A stretch of DNA of 64,000 bases from Amorphoplanes friuliensis DSM 7358. Its GTDB lineage: Bacteria > Actinomycetota > Actinomycetes > Mycobacteriales > Micromonosporaceae. The translations under genes were made by a program, and so were the position numbers. Below, piece after piece: positions 50,872 to 60,699 of the stretch; positions within the stretch are counted from its first letter, which is position 1, and each line of letters starts with the position of its first letter. A model generated the notes under the pieces. The model had not been told where the DNA came from. It saw only the letters and a program-made list of their open reading frames with translations, and made no database searches. Location of the stretch: the NCBI RefSeq assembly GCF_000494755.1, contig NC_022657.1, positions 3,944,001 to 4,008,000 of the forward strand. The letters run 5' to 3'.

Positions 50872-52491
50872 ATGGCCGACAACGGCGTCCGGCCGATGAT
50901 CCTGGTCCGCGGTTTCGGCGGTCCGGATGTCACCGACGAGCAGCGCAGCCCCTACCAGGGGTTCAACGAGGGCACGGCCTATCCCGGCAAACGCGGGGAG
51001 AACTACATCTACGAGGGCTTCATCCTGCGGGCCCTGAAGTCCGACCGGTACCCGTACACCGACGCGACGAACGTCGTCGGGTACTACGACCGTGACGTGG
51101 AGGTGCGGTCCTCCTCGGGTCCGGGCGGCCCGCCGTCGGCCGGTTCGATCGTCATCGACCCCTTCATCGCCGAGCGGGTGCTGCGCCGCGGCACCGCCGG
51201 CACCATCTGGGTCTACCGCTACTACGACCTCACCCCCAGAGCCCTGGCACGGTACGGCGAAGGGCTCGTCAAGCTGATCGACATCGTCGAGGCGGCGGCC
51301 GTGGAGCGGAACGAGGGTTTCCGTGGTGTCGACATCGTGGCCCACAGCATGGGTGGTCTGGTGGTCCGGGCGGCGCTGGGTCTGCTGCACGAGCGCGAGA
51401 ACGGGTCGGCGCCCGGCAAGGTGCACCGGATCGTCACGCTCGGGACCCCTCACCGCGGTATCGCGTTCCAGCGGGCGCCGCGGTGGCTCCTCGACCGTCT
51501 CCCGGCCGTGCGGAAGGCGAAGGACGAGGTGGCCGCTTTCGACCCGGCGGACACCTCGTTCCGGAAGGTCGCCGACTGGTTCCCGCTGTCGCGGCTGCTC
51601 ACGGTCGTGGGGACCGACTACCGCAGTTACGGCAACTCGGCGGCGTCGGCCCTGAACCGCTTCTCGAGCCTGCTCGACGAGGGCACCCTCGCCACCAACC
51701 GCAGTGACGGGCTCGTCAAGCAGTCGTCGGCGCAGCTGCCGGGTGCGCCGCGCACGTTCGTGCACAAGTGTCACGGCGGCGCCGATTCGCTGGTGACGTC
51801 GCGGGAGGCGTACGAGATCGCCATGCGGTTCTTCCACGGGTCGCACCGGGTGCGGCTGTGGCTGGACACCGCCGAGATCCGCCGGGGTGGCGACTGGATC
51901 GGTGACAGCGAGTTCTACTTCGGTGTCTCGATCAAGCCCCGCTACGTCGACTTCGACCTCTTCCATCAGAGCACCGAGGCGGAGAACTGTTACGGCCCGT
52001 TCCGCAACCGGGATCTCGGCGATGAGCTCGGTGATCTGGCCGTGGAGTTGTCCGAGCCGCTCGCGGCGGCCGGGGACCGGACGACGACGTGGGCCGGACC
52101 GGACCGCCTCATCTGGGAAGGCTGCCTGGACGTCGACGCTAAACCCGGTGACACCACCGACAACGCTCTCGTCTTCCGGCTGGACGTCTACGTCGGTGAG
52201 CGCGACAACCGGGGTTTCCGCTCGTCCGACGACGTGATCTTCCGCAAGCAGTACTTCGTGCAGGTCGTGCCCGGTGAGGACGCCGAGCTCTACGTGCACA
52301 CCGACCAGCAGTACCTGACGGGACGGCAGCCGGTCACGCGCGCCGAGCTGCAGGGGATGGCGCTCACGGAGGTGACCGCTCAGGTCCAGCGGGCCGAGCG
52401 GATCCCCGGCGGCTGGACCTTCATGGTCGGCGGCACCGGGTTCGCCGCCACGTTCCGGGTCGGGTTCGAGGGTGTCGACCCGTCACTGTGA
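50872..52491 (+). CDS. Alpha/beta-hydrolase, lipase-like, with C-terminal beta domain
   Basis: 539 residues from ATG 50872, with CAGGAGGAAG upstream. The nucleophile elbow is AHSMGG (Ser159) in DIVAHSMGGLVVRAAL, followed by TLGTPHRGIAF, a pattern of PGAP1/LCAT- and lipase-2-like enzymes. The catalytic His is probably in VHKCHGGADSLV and the acid upstream of it. Residues about 330-539 form a separate beta-rich domain (VRLWLDTAEIRRGGDWIGDS) with two such repeats, which resembles a C2-like or lipid-binding sandwich. No signal peptide. Its last 9 bases overlap the convergent GH36 gene. Confidence 0.8.
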   Translation: MADNGVRPMILVRGFGGPDVTDEQRSPYQGFNEGTAYPGKRGENYIYEGFILRALKSDRYPYTDATNVVGYYDRDVEVRSSSGPGGPPSAGSIVIDPFIAERVLRRGTAGTIWVYRYYDLTPRALARYGEGLVKLIDIVEAAAVERNEGFRGVDIVAHSMGGLVVRAALGLLHERENGSAPGKVHRIVTLGTPHRGIAFQRAPRWLLDRLPAVRKAKDEVAAFDPADTSFRKVADWFPLSRLLTVVGTDYRSYGNSAASALNRFSSLLDEGTLATNRSDGLVKQSSAQLPGAPRTFVHKCHGGADSLVTSREAYEIAMRFFHGSHRVRLWLDTAEIRRGGDWIGDSEFYFGVSIKPRYVDFDLFHQSTEAENCYGPFRNRDLGDELGDLAVELSEPLAAAGDRTTTWAGPDRLIWEGCLDVDAKPGDTTDNALVFRLDVYVGERDNRGFRSSDDVIFRKQYFVQVVPGEDAELYVHTDQQYLTGRQPVTRAELQGMALTEVTAQVQRAERIPGGWTFMVGGTGFAATFRVGFEGVDPSL

Positions 52492-54648
52492 AGGAACTGC
52501 CTCGATGCTGTAGAGCATCACCTGGTCGGGGTGGATCCGCGGGCAGGCGACACCCGGCCGTTCGAGCGCGGCCCCGCTCAGGACCTGACCGGCGTGGTCG
52601 TCACCCCACCAGAGCGGGGGGATCAGACCCGACGGCGGCGGACCGGGGAGCAGCGGCCGGATCCGGTAGAGGCGGCCGGGATCGAGGCCGCGCACCCGCA
52701 GCCGGGTGGCCGGATCGGGCGCGATGCTGTCCGTGACGGCCATGGCGAACACCGCCCGGGAGCGGTTCGGGGTGACGACCCCGTGGACGAAGATGGTGTC
52801 GTCGTAGCCGTCCATGCGGACGACGTCACCGCCGAGCAGCAGGTCGCGGTGCTCCTTGTAGAAGGCGATCCAGGCCGCCAGTCCGGTGAGCTCGGCGGGG
52901 GTCGCCTCGGCCAGGTCCCATTCGATGCCGAGGTGGCCGAAGACGGCCGTCGCCGCGCGGAAGCCCAGGTCGTGGCGGCGGCCGGTCACGTGGGAGCGGC
53001 CCGAGGCGATGTGCGAGCCGAGATATTCGGGGGCGACGAGCTGGGTGGTCCAGCGCATCATCCGCTGCCGGTCGTGCGGGTCGATGTTGTCCGACACCCA
53101 GATCCGATCGGTACGCGTCAGCACGCCCAGATCCGCGCGGGCGCCCCCGGAGGAGCACGACTCGATCTCCAGCCCCGGATGTGCGGCCCGGATCTCGTCC
53201 AGCAGCCGGTAGAAGGCGAGGGTCTGCGCGTGCACACCGGCGCGCCCGCCCGCGGTCTGCGTACCGGCCTCGATCAGGTCCCGGTTGTGGTCCCACTTGA
53301 GGTAGCCGATCGTGTATTCCCGGAGCACCGCGAAGATCTGCGCCTTGACGTGCTCGTACGCCTCGAGGATGCCGAGGTTGAGCACCTGCTGGGTCCGCGA
53401 CTCGACCGGCCACTCCGAGCGCGCCGCCATGATCCACTCAGGGTGCTCGCGGGCCAGATCGGAGTCCGGGTTGACCATCTCCGGCTCGAACCAGAGGCCG
53501 AACTGCATGCCCAGCGCGCGGACCCGGTCGACCAGCGGGTGCAGGCCACCGGGCCAGACGTCGGGGGAGACCACCCAGTCGCCGAGACCGGACGTGTCGT
53601 CGCGGCGGGAGCCGAACCAGCCGTCGTCCAGCACGTACCGCTCGACACCGGCGGCCGCGGCCCGCTCCGCGAGGTCGACGAGCCGGTCGGTGTTGTGGTC
53701 GAAGTACACCGCCTCCCAGACGTTCAGGGTCACCGGCCGGTCGGTGGACACCCGCGGCTCGCGGGCGCGCAGGTGCCGGTGGAAGCGCCGGGCGACCTCG
53801 TCGAGGCCGTCGCCGTACGCGGCGTAGACCCACGGCGTTTCGTAGCTCTCACCGGTGGCGAGGCGGATCTCGCCGGGCAGCAGCAGCTCACCACCGCCGA
53901 GCAGCCGTTCGCCGGTGAACACCTGCTCGGCGTAGTGCGTGTGGTTGCCGCTCCACGCCGTGTGCACCGCCCACACCTGACCCGTGGCGAAGCCGAAACC
54001 GGCCGTGCCCGCGTGCAGCAGGTACGCGCTGTCCGCACCCGTACGGCCCTTGCGGTTCTCCCGCAGGTGGATGCCCGCAGGGAACGGGCCGCGCCGGGGT
54101 ACACGTTCCAGGTTGTGGCGCCCGGTGAAGTCGAGCAGCTCGGCCGCGTCGGACGGCACCGGGTAGGCCAGCACGAGGTCGTCGACGGAGTACGTCCCGG
54201 CGGCCAGGTTGCGGACCGTGGCCCGGGAGCGCAGCAGCCCCGACGGCAGCAGCTCGAGGACGATCCGCAGCTCGAGGCGGCCGGCGTCGTCCACGGCCAG
54301 GACCTCGAGGCTGCCCGCGCCGCCGGACCGGAAGCCGGTGACCGGGACGCCGTCGAGCGTCACGGCGGTGGTGGAGAAGGCGGGTGACCAGCCGGCACCC
54401 TCGAACGAGCCGCTCAGACCGGGGCGCCCGGTCCAGCCGGTGCGGTGCTCGGGCACCAGGGCGACGCGGGGTCGCGGCTCGACGTCGTTGGAGCCGGGGA
54501 CCGCGACTGCGGCCGTCGCGAGCGCCCCGGCCTGCGCCGCGTCGAGTCCGGGCAGCTCGGGACCCCAGTACGTGATCGCGGGAAGCTGCGCGGAACCGAC
54601 GTCGACGAGGACCGTGACGCCGGCCGCGGTGAGCGCAACGAGCCGCAT
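52483..54648 (-). CDS. GH36 alpha-galactosidase
   Basis: 721 residues from ATG 54648, which shares one base with the stop of the DUF309 gene. N-terminal beta-supersandwich, then the (beta/alpha)8 barrel: VLDDGWFGSRRDD, FGLWFEPEMVNPDSDL, the nucleophile Asp in YLKWDHNRD and the acid/base Asp in IWVSDNIDPHDR, with ESCSSGGARADLG between them. C-terminal beta domain. No signal peptide, so it cleaves alpha-galactosides such as melibiose or raffinose inside the cell. It is the last gene of a tightly overlapping minus-strand string that begins with betaine genes, an unusual partnership. Confidence 0.92.
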   Translation of the reverse strand: MRLVALTAAGVTVLVDVGSAQLPAITYWGPELPGLDAAQAGALATAAVAVPGSNDVEPRPRVALVPEHRTGWTGRPGLSGSFEGAGWSPAFSTTAVTLDGVPVTGFRSGGAGSLEVLAVDDAGRLELRIVLELLPSGLLRSRATVRNLAAGTYSVDDLVLAYPVPSDAAELLDFTGRHNLERVPRRGPFPAGIHLRENRKGRTGADSAYLLHAGTAGFGFATGQVWAVHTAWSGNHTHYAEQVFTGERLLGGGELLLPGEIRLATGESYETPWVYAAYGDGLDEVARRFHRHLRAREPRVSTDRPVTLNVWEAVYFDHNTDRLVDLAERAAAAGVERYVLDDGWFGSRRDDTSGLGDWVVSPDVWPGGLHPLVDRVRALGMQFGLWFEPEMVNPDSDLAREHPEWIMAARSEWPVESRTQQVLNLGILEAYEHVKAQIFAVLREYTIGYLKWDHNRDLIEAGTQTAGGRAGVHAQTLAFYRLLDEIRAAHPGLEIESCSSGGARADLGVLTRTDRIWVSDNIDPHDRQRMMRWTTQLVAPEYLGSHIASGRSHVTGRRHDLGFRAATAVFGHLGIEWDLAEATPAELTGLAAWIAFYKEHRDLLLGGDVVRMDGYDDTIFVHGVVTPNRSRAVFAMAVTDSIAPDPATRLRVRGLDPGRLYRIRPLLPGPPPSGLIPPLWWGDDHAGQVLSGAALERPGVACPRIHPDQVMLYSIEAVPSQ

Positions 54649-55112
54649 CAGGACGTCAGCCGCGGCGGTACGGCGTCCTGGTCCGGGCCGCCGGACGCCA
54701 GTCCCCGGGCCCAGGCTGCGAGCTCGGCCACAGCGATGCCGTACGGCGCCGCCGCGGCGTACGGCTCGATCCGCAGCGCCGCACGCTGGAGCAACCGGGC
54801 CGCGCCGGTGTGGTTGCCGCGGCGCGCGTGGGTGACCCCGACGGCCAGCTGGGCCAGGCCCCGCCACAGGTCACGCTCGGTGTCCGGGGCGGCCTTCCAC
54901 GTGCCCTCGAGCACCTCGTGGGCGTGGAACGGCCGCCCGGCGTCGAGCAGCCGCTGGGCCTCCCGCAGCGCCTCGGCCGGGGGCAGGATCAGGTCGTCCG
55001 GGGTGGTCGGGATGCCGGGCGCCCCGTGCGGGAGCGGCCGGCCCAGACCGTCGCGCGGCCGGGCGTTGCGGGGCCGCCCGGCGGCGTCACGATCACGCGA
55101 AGGGCTCACCAT
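54648..55112 (-). CDS. DUF309 family protein
   Basis: 154 residues from ATG 55112. The all-helical DUF309 core is shown by EAQRLLDAGRPFHAHEVLEG, where HAHEVLE is the family signature, then WRGLAQLAVGVTHARRGN. Function unknown. The start lies 20 bases inside the end of the Rieske gene and the stop overlaps the GH36 start, so it links the two functional groups in one transcript. Confidence 0.88.
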   Translation of the reverse strand: MVSPSRDRDAAGRPRNARPRDGLGRPLPHGAPGIPTTPDDLILPPAEALREAQRLLDAGRPFHAHEVLEGTWKAAPDTERDLWRGLAQLAVGVTHARRGNHTGAARLLQRAALRIEPYAAAAPYGIAVAELAAWARGLASGGPDQDAVPPRLTS

Positions 55113-56244
55113 CCCGCCAGTTTGCCACTCCGGCGGCGGGCCGCTCACCCAGACGGTCCCGCAACCAGTCGTGGAAGCCGGCGATGTGGTGCTCGCTGGG
55201 CACCAGGACACCGCCGCCGGCGTACGCGCGGGACGACATCGCCGGCTGGCAGCGTTCGCAGGCTTCGAAGTCCTGCCGGTTGACCCGGTCGAAGAGCTCG
55301 ACCGAGCGGGTCAGGTCACGGCCCTCGGCGACGACTTCGGGCAGGTAGAGCCAGTCGCACTCGACGATCGTCCGGTCGGGGCCGAGCGGGTACATGCGGT
55401 GGAAGATGACGTGGTCCGGCACCAGGTTGAGGAAGACCTGGGGTTTGATCGTCACCGCGAAGTAGCGCCGGTCCTGCTCCTCCTCGAGGCTCGCGATCGT
55501 CGTCACGCCCGCGCTGCCGTCCACCGTGAAGCCCTCGATGCCCGGCCCGAACTCCGCGCCGTGCCCCACGTAGTACTGGGCGGCGTACCCACCGGCGAAC
55601 TCCGGGAGCACGTGCACGAGCTCCGGGTGGATCGTCGCGCAGTGGTAGCACTCCATGAAGTTCTCGATGATGAGCTTCCAGTTGGCCTTCACGTCGTAAC
55701 GGATCCTCCGGCCGACGGTCAGGCTCTCGATGCCGTACCGCTCGACGGCCGCGAGGTCGCCGAGCCGTTCCTCGCACGCGGCCTGCACGGTCTCCTCGAA
55801 GGACGGCGCCGTCTCGGCCAGGCACACCCACACGTACCCGAGCCACTCGCGGACGTGGACGGGCCGCAGTCCGTACTCGACCCGGTCGACGTCGGGCATC
55901 TTCACCAGGTTCGGGGCCGCCACCAGCTTGCCGTCGAGGTCGTACGACCAGGCGTGGTACATGCAGCGGAAGGTGCGTTTGACCGAGCCTTCGCCGTCGG
56001 CGCAGAGCATCGCCCCGCGGTGCCGGCAGATGTTGAGGAACGCCCGGGCGGCACCCTCCCTGTTCCGGGTGACCAGGAGACTCTCGCGCCCGACCTGCAC
56101 GGTGCGGTACCTGCCGGCGTCGGCGATGTCCTCGCCGCGGACGGCGCAGAACCACATCTGCTCGAAGATGTGTTCCTGCTCGGCCGCGAACACGGCCGGA
56201 TCGGTGTAGTAGGAACCGGGAAGGGTGGGCAGGAGACTGGTCAA
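55093..56244 (-). CDS. Rieske non-heme iron oxygenase, glycine-betaine monooxygenase (GbcA) type
   Basis: 383 residues from a TTG at 56244 that overlaps the sarcosine oxidase stop (TTGA). The Rieske cluster ligands are Cys73, His75, Cys94 and His97 (CRHRG and CMYHAW). The catalytic iron site is in NWKLIIENFMECYHCATIHP. Sequence style and operon context fit oxygenases that demethylate quaternary amines such as glycine betaine (to dimethylglycine and formaldehyde). The usual ferredoxin-type reductase partner is not in the window. Carnitine or stachydrine demethylation is the main alternative. Confidence 0.85.
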   Translation of the reverse strand: MTSLLPTLPGSYYTDPAVFAAEQEHIFEQMWFCAVRGEDIADAGRYRTVQVGRESLLVTRNREGAARAFLNICRHRGAMLCADGEGSVKRTFRCMYHAWSYDLDGKLVAAPNLVKMPDVDRVEYGLRPVHVREWLGYVWVCLAETAPSFEETVQAACEERLGDLAAVERYGIESLTVGRRIRYDVKANWKLIIENFMECYHCATIHPELVHVLPEFAGGYAAQYYVGHGAEFGPGIEGFTVDGSAGVTTIASLEEEQDRRYFAVTIKPQVFLNLVPDHVIFHRMYPLGPDRTIVECDWLYLPEVVAEGRDLTRSVELFDRVNRQDFEACERCQPAMSSRAYAGGGVLVPSEHHIAGFHDWLRDRLGERPAAGVANWRDGEPFA

Positions 56245-57392
56245 ATGGTCACCCCTGACAGGCGGCGCGGGTCGAACAGGCCGATCGGGTGCTGGGTGGT
56301 GCCGGTGGTGGCCAGGTCGGCGAGGATCTCGCCGACGACGGGGACAAACTTGAAACCGTGCCCGGAGAAGCCGCACGCGACGGTGACCGCCTCGTGCGCC
56401 GGATGCCGGGCGATGACGAAGTGCTCGTCCGGCGTGTTGCTGTAGAGGCAGGTCTTGGCCGTGAGGAAGGTGCCGGGCAGGTCGGGCAGGTTGCGCCGGG
56501 TCCGGTCGGCCATCGCCGTGATCTCGTCCGGGTGGACCTCGCGGTCGATCGTCTCCGGGGTGGTGACGATCCCGCGCCGGAAGAACGCCACCTTGGCGCC
56601 ACCGTCCGGGCCGTCGATGGCGGGGAAGCCGTAGATCTGGCTGCCGGCCGCGTCCTCCCAGATGTAGATGGGATGTCGCTCGGGCACGAACGGCTCGACC
56701 CCGCCGGTGGGCTGGAACCAGTACTGGACCTGGCGTTCGATCGTGAACGGCACACCGAGGTCGGACAGCAGCTGCGGCGCCCACGGTCCGGGCGTGATGA
56801 CCAGCTGCCCGGCCTCGTAACTGCCGGCGGCCGTCTCCACACGGACGCCGCCGCCGGGTGCCGCGCTCCAGCTGGTCATCGGCTCGTCGAAGTGCAGGTC
56901 GGCGCCCGCACGGTCCGCCAGCTCCAGATGCGCCGACACCGTCGCCTCCGGCCGGACGAAACCGGCCTTGGCCTCGAAGAGCGCCACCTCGTCGGGCTCC
57001 GGGCTCAGCGTCGGGAAGCGGCGGCGCAGGTCACCGGCGTCGAGCATCTCGTGCTCCAGACCCCACCGCTCGGCGCTGAGCCGGCTGCCCGAGACGGTCA
57101 GGCTCTCCGGCCGGCCGACCATCACCCCGCCCGTCAGCGTGATCACGTCACGGCCCGAGTCCCGGGCGAGACCGTCGAACAACTCGTACGCCCGCAGCAG
57201 CAGCGGCACGTACTCGGGGCTCTCGAAGTAGGACTGGCGGGTGATCCGCGAGCCGCCGTGGCTCGCACCCCGGTCGTGCGCCGGGCCGAACTTCTCCAGG
57301 CCGAGCACGCGTACGCCGCGGGCGGCCAGGTGGTAGGCGGCCGCACTGCCCATGCCGCCGAGTCCCACCACGATGACGTCATAACCAGGCAC
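56241..57392 (-). CDS. Monomeric sarcosine oxidase-like flavoenzyme
   Basis: 383 residues from a GTG (AGGAG upstream). FAD-binding VVGLGGMGSAAAYHLAARG at the N-terminus, then GGSRITRQSYFES with the Arg pair that binds substrate carboxylate in this family, and VACGFSGHGFKFVPVVGE, whose Cys is the covalent flavin attachment site in monomeric sarcosine oxidases. Expected reaction: sarcosine plus oxygen to glycine, formaldehyde and hydrogen peroxide. Between dimethylglycine oxidase and the Rieske oxygenase, it completes the path to glycine. N-methyltryptophan oxidase-like specificity is possible. Confidence 0.88.
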   Translation of the reverse strand: MPGYDVIVVGLGGMGSAAAYHLAARGVRVLGLEKFGPAHDRGASHGGSRITRQSYFESPEYVPLLLRAYELFDGLARDSGRDVITLTGGVMVGRPESLTVSGSRLSAERWGLEHEMLDAGDLRRRFPTLSPEPDEVALFEAKAGFVRPEATVSAHLELADRAGADLHFDEPMTSWSAAPGGGVRVETAAGSYEAGQLVITPGPWAPQLLSDLGVPFTIERQVQYWFQPTGGVEPFVPERHPIYIWEDAAGSQIYGFPAIDGPDGGAKVAFFRRGIVTTPETIDREVHPDEITAMADRTRRNLPDLPGTFLTAKTCLYSNTPDEHFVIARHPAHEAVTVACGFSGHGFKFVPVVGEILADLATTGTTQHPIGLFDPRRLSGVTI

Positions 57393-57400
57393 AAGTACTC

Positions 57401-59752
57401 CTAACGGCGGATGCGTTCATGTTTCGGGTCGAACAGCGGCTCCTCGGCGACGGTGGCACGGAGACGACGATCGAAATAGCCGATCTGCAGAGACGTGCCC
57501 GGCAACGCCACAGCCGCGGGGAGCCACGCGTACGCGATGGGCGCCCCGATGGTGTGGCCGTAAGCGGCGCTGGTCACGTAGCCGACGGGCTTGCCGTCGG
57601 CATACACGGGTTCCCTGCCCATCGGGACACAACCCTCGTTGTCCAGGAGCAGGCACGTCAGCCGGCGTTGCGGCTCGGTACGGTCCAGCAGTGCCGCCCG
57701 TCCGGTGAAGTCCTCGCCGTCGAGCCGGACCGCGAACCCCAGCCCGGCCTCGTACGGGTCGTCCTCCGCCGTCATGTCGGTGCCCCAGGCCCGGTACCCC
57801 TTCTCCAGCCGCAGACTGTTGAACGCGGCCCGGCCGCCGGCCACGATGCCGTACGGCTCCCCGGCGGCCCAGAGGGTGTCCCAGAGCTTGAGCCCCAGCT
57901 CGGCCGTGGTGTAGATCTCCCACCCGAGCTCACCCACGTAGGAGAGCCGCAGCATGGTCACCGGCACCGTCCCGAGATGCCCCCGGCGCGCCTTGAAGTA
58001 CCCGAACGCGCCGTGCGAGACGTCGATGTCCGCGAGCGGTGCGATCAGATCCCGGGCGTGCGGCCCCCAGAGGCCGACACCGCACGTGCCGCCGGTGACG
58101 TCCCGGACCGAGACGCCGCCGGGCTTCCTGCGCAGCAGCCAGTCGAGGTCGAGCGGGCCGTTGACGCCGACCTGGAAACGGTCCTCGGCGAGGCGGGCCA
58201 CGGTCACGTCGCTCCGGACGCCCCCGGCCTCGTCGAGCAGCAGCGTGTAGACGACCGTGCCGACCGGACGGTCGACGTTGCTGCTGGTCAGGCCCTGCAG
58301 GAAGGAGACCGGGCCGGTCACCTCCAGGCGGGTCAGCGGGGTCATGTCGTAGAGGGCGACACCCTCGCGGGTGGCCCGCGCCTCACCCGCGGCGATGGGT
58401 GACCAGTTCCGCGCCGACCAGGCGTCCCGCTCGACGTCGTCGCGGGGGAGTCCGGCGTTGGCGGCGTACCAGAGGGGTCGCTCCCAGCCGGCGCCCTCGC
58501 CGAAGACCGCGCCCAGCTCGGCCTGCCGGGTGTGGAACGGGCTGACCCGCAGGTCACGGACCGATGGCGGATCCAGCGGATGGATGATGTCGTAGACCTC
58601 GACGAAGCTGCGGATCGATCGCTCCCGCACGTAGGCCGGGGACAGTTGCGAGACGTCGAAGCGGTTGAGGTCGCACTCGTGCAGGTCGATCCCGGGACGA
58701 CCGTCCACCAGCCATTCCGCGACCGCTTTGGCGACACCCGCCGAGTGGGTGACCCAGACCGCCTCGGCCGTCCAGAAGCCCCGGACCTCGCGGGACTCCC
58801 CGAGCAGCGGAAACCCGTCCGCGGTGAACGAGAAGACGCCGTTGAAGCCCTCACCGACCTCCGAGCCCGCCAGAACCGGCAGGAGCTCACCCGCGGCCGT
58901 CCACGACTCTGCGAAGTCCTCCGCCGTGAACGGCAACATGGACGGCTGCGCGCCCTCGGAGAGGTCCCCGAGGTCCACGGGCATGGGCCGGTGCAGGTAC
59001 GAGCCGATACCGAGCCGGTCGTCGTGGCTGCGGAAGTACAGGTCACGGTCCTGATGCCGCAGGATCGTGGCCGGCAGCTCGGCGTCGACCGGAGCGGTGC
59101 GGACGTACTGGTGGGCCATCGGCAGCAGTGGCACCGGGACGCCCGCGAGCCGGCCCACGGCAGGCCCCCAGAAGCCGGCACAGCTGATGACGACGTCCGC
59201 CGGGTAGGTCGTGTCGTCGGTGCGGACGCCGGTGACCCGGCCGTCGCTCTGCTCGATCGCGACCACCCGCTGGTGCGGCAGGAAGCGCGCGCCGCGTTCG
59301 ACGGCCCGCCGGGCCTGCGCCTCACCGGCGGCGACCGCCCGGGCCAGCCCGTCGCCGGGGACGTGCAGGCCACCCAGCACGTCACCCAGCAGCGGATAGA
59401 GCTCGCGACAGGCCTCGGGACCGAGGATCTCGGCCTCGATGCCCCACGAGGTGGCGAAGCCGTGCCGGCGGTGCAGCTCGGCGAGGCGTTCCGGGGTCGT
59501 CGCCACCTCCAGGCTGCCGACGGCGTCGAAGCAGTCCAGCTCGGTCAGCTTCTCCACGGTGTAGCGGGCGAGCGCCGCCATCGTCCGCGACGGGTTGGTC
59601 TGGAACACCAGGCCCGGCGCGTGCGAGCTGGACCCGCCCGTCGTGAAGAGCGGGCCCTGCTCGAGCACGGTGACGTCCGTCCAGCCGCGCTGGGTGAGCT
59701 CGTCGGCCAGACCGCAGCCGACGATGCCCGCCCCGACGATGACGACTGTCAC
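57401..59752 (-). CDS. Dimethylglycine oxidase / dehydrogenase with folate-binding GcvT domains
   Basis: 783 residues from a GTG at 59752 that overlaps the binding-protein stop (GTGA). N-terminal FAD domain begins VTVVIVGAGIVGCGLADELT; SSSHAPGLVFQTNPS holds the His that anchors FAD in the Arthrobacter enzyme. Residues about 430-783 are GcvT-type folate domains (VALYDMTPLTRLEVTGP, LSYVGELGWEIYTTAE, RLEKGYRAWGTDMTAEDDPY). It oxidises dimethylglycine to sarcosine and can trap the one-carbon unit on tetrahydrofolate. Similar length to known dimethylglycine oxidases. Starts with the same transcript as the betaine importer. Confidence 0.9.
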   Translation of the reverse strand: MTVVIVGAGIVGCGLADELTQRGWTDVTVLEQGPLFTTGGSSSHAPGLVFQTNPSRTMAALARYTVEKLTELDCFDAVGSLEVATTPERLAELHRRHGFATSWGIEAEILGPEACRELYPLLGDVLGGLHVPGDGLARAVAAGEAQARRAVERGARFLPHQRVVAIEQSDGRVTGVRTDDTTYPADVVISCAGFWGPAVGRLAGVPVPLLPMAHQYVRTAPVDAELPATILRHQDRDLYFRSHDDRLGIGSYLHRPMPVDLGDLSEGAQPSMLPFTAEDFAESWTAAGELLPVLAGSEVGEGFNGVFSFTADGFPLLGESREVRGFWTAEAVWVTHSAGVAKAVAEWLVDGRPGIDLHECDLNRFDVSQLSPAYVRERSIRSFVEVYDIIHPLDPPSVRDLRVSPFHTRQAELGAVFGEGAGWERPLWYAANAGLPRDDVERDAWSARNWSPIAAGEARATREGVALYDMTPLTRLEVTGPVSFLQGLTSSNVDRPVGTVVYTLLLDEAGGVRSDVTVARLAEDRFQVGVNGPLDLDWLLRRKPGGVSVRDVTGGTCGVGLWGPHARDLIAPLADIDVSHGAFGYFKARRGHLGTVPVTMLRLSYVGELGWEIYTTAELGLKLWDTLWAAGEPYGIVAGGRAAFNSLRLEKGYRAWGTDMTAEDDPYEAGLGFAVRLDGEDFTGRAALLDRTEPQRRLTCLLLDNEGCVPMGREPVYADGKPVGYVTSAAYGHTIGAPIAYAWLPAAVALPGTSLQIGYFDRRLRATVAEEPLFDPKHERIRR

Positions 59753-60699
59753 GGGATCCACGGCTTCCAGGTGGCTTCGTGTTCCTTGGCCCATTTCTCG
59801 CCGGCGGCTTCGGCGGTCATGCCCTGGTTGGTGATGTAGTCCGAGACGAGGTTCTGGTCGTCGTTGGTCCAGGTGAAGTTCTTGATGAGCTGGTACGCGG
59901 GGCTGTTGGTGTCGGCGAACTTCTTCGACGCGATCTTGTCCAGGATGTAGTCGGGGTAGTCGCAGGCGACCTTCTTGGGGTCGGCGTCGCAGCCGGCGGT
60001 GTACGCGGGGAGTTTCACCCGGGCGTACTTCTCTTTGGCGAAGAGCCACTGCGGTTCGTAGAAGTAGAACAGCAGGGGTTTTTTCTGGGCGGTGGCTTGC
60101 TGGGCGGCCTTGATGATGGCGGCCTCGCTGCCGGAGAACACGACCTCGTAGTTCAGTTTGAGGTTGGCGACCAGGGCTTTGTCGTTGGTGACGAAGGACG
60201 GGTCACCGTCGAGGAGCTGGCCTTTGCCTTTGGACTCGCTGGTTTTGAAGAGGTCGGCGTACTTGTTGAGGTTCTTGCCGTCGGTGATGTCGGGGTACTT
60301 GTCGGCCATCCACTGGGGGACGTACCAGCCGATGACGCCTTTGTTGCCGGTGGGGCCGAGGTCGACGGCGGTTTTTTTGTCGGTGATGTAGGTCTTCTTG
60401 AGGTCGTCGTGGCCCCAGTTCTCGACGATGGCGTCGACTTCACCGGTTTCGAAGCCTTGCCAGGCGATTTCCTCTTTGAGGTTCTTCTTGTCGACGGTGT
60501 AGCCGAGTTCGTGTTCCAGGAGGTATCCGAGGACGGCGGCGTTGGCTTCGTAGCCGACCCAGGGGTTGATGGCGAGTTTGACGGTGCCCTTGGATCCGGC
60601 GGCGGGTTTGTCGTCGGTGCCGGCATCGGAGGTCGCCCCGCCACAACCGGCCAGACCCAAGGTCAGTACGGCCACGGCAGCGGTCAATCTATGTCTCAT
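59749..60699 (-). CDS. proX: Glycine betaine ABC transporter substrate-binding lipoprotein
   Basis: 316 residues from ATG 60699 (ATGA overlap with the permease stop). Lipobox LAGC near residue 19. OpuAC-type binding domain: VKLAINPWVGYEANAAVLGY, IAWQGFETGEVDAIVENWGH (aromatic cage residues Trp/Tyr), IGWYVPQWMADKYP, LLFYFYEPQWLFAKEK. Codons for Lys are unusually frequent for this genome. Binds glycine betaine or related compounds such as choline or proline betaine. Confidence 0.9.
   Translation of the reverse strand: MRHRLTAAVAVLTLGLAGCGGATSDAGTDDKPAAGSKGTVKLAINPWVGYEANAAVLGYLLEHELGYTVDKKNLKEEIAWQGFETGEVDAIVENWGHDDLKKTYITDKKTAVDLGPTGNKGVIGWYVPQWMADKYPDITDGKNLNKYADLFKTSESKGKGQLLDGDPSFVTNDKALVANLKLNYEVVFSGSEAAIIKAAQQATAQKKPLLFYFYEPQWLFAKEKYARVKLPAYTAGCDADPKKVACDYPDYILDKIASKKFADTNSPAYQLIKNFTWTNDDQNLVSDYITNQGMTAEAAGEKWAKEHEATWKPWIP

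Noticed and set aside
50710..52299. Minus-strand extension upstream of the DUF5709 protein
   Set aside because: Runs antisense through the lipase-like gene; only the part from ATG 50709 shows the family pattern.
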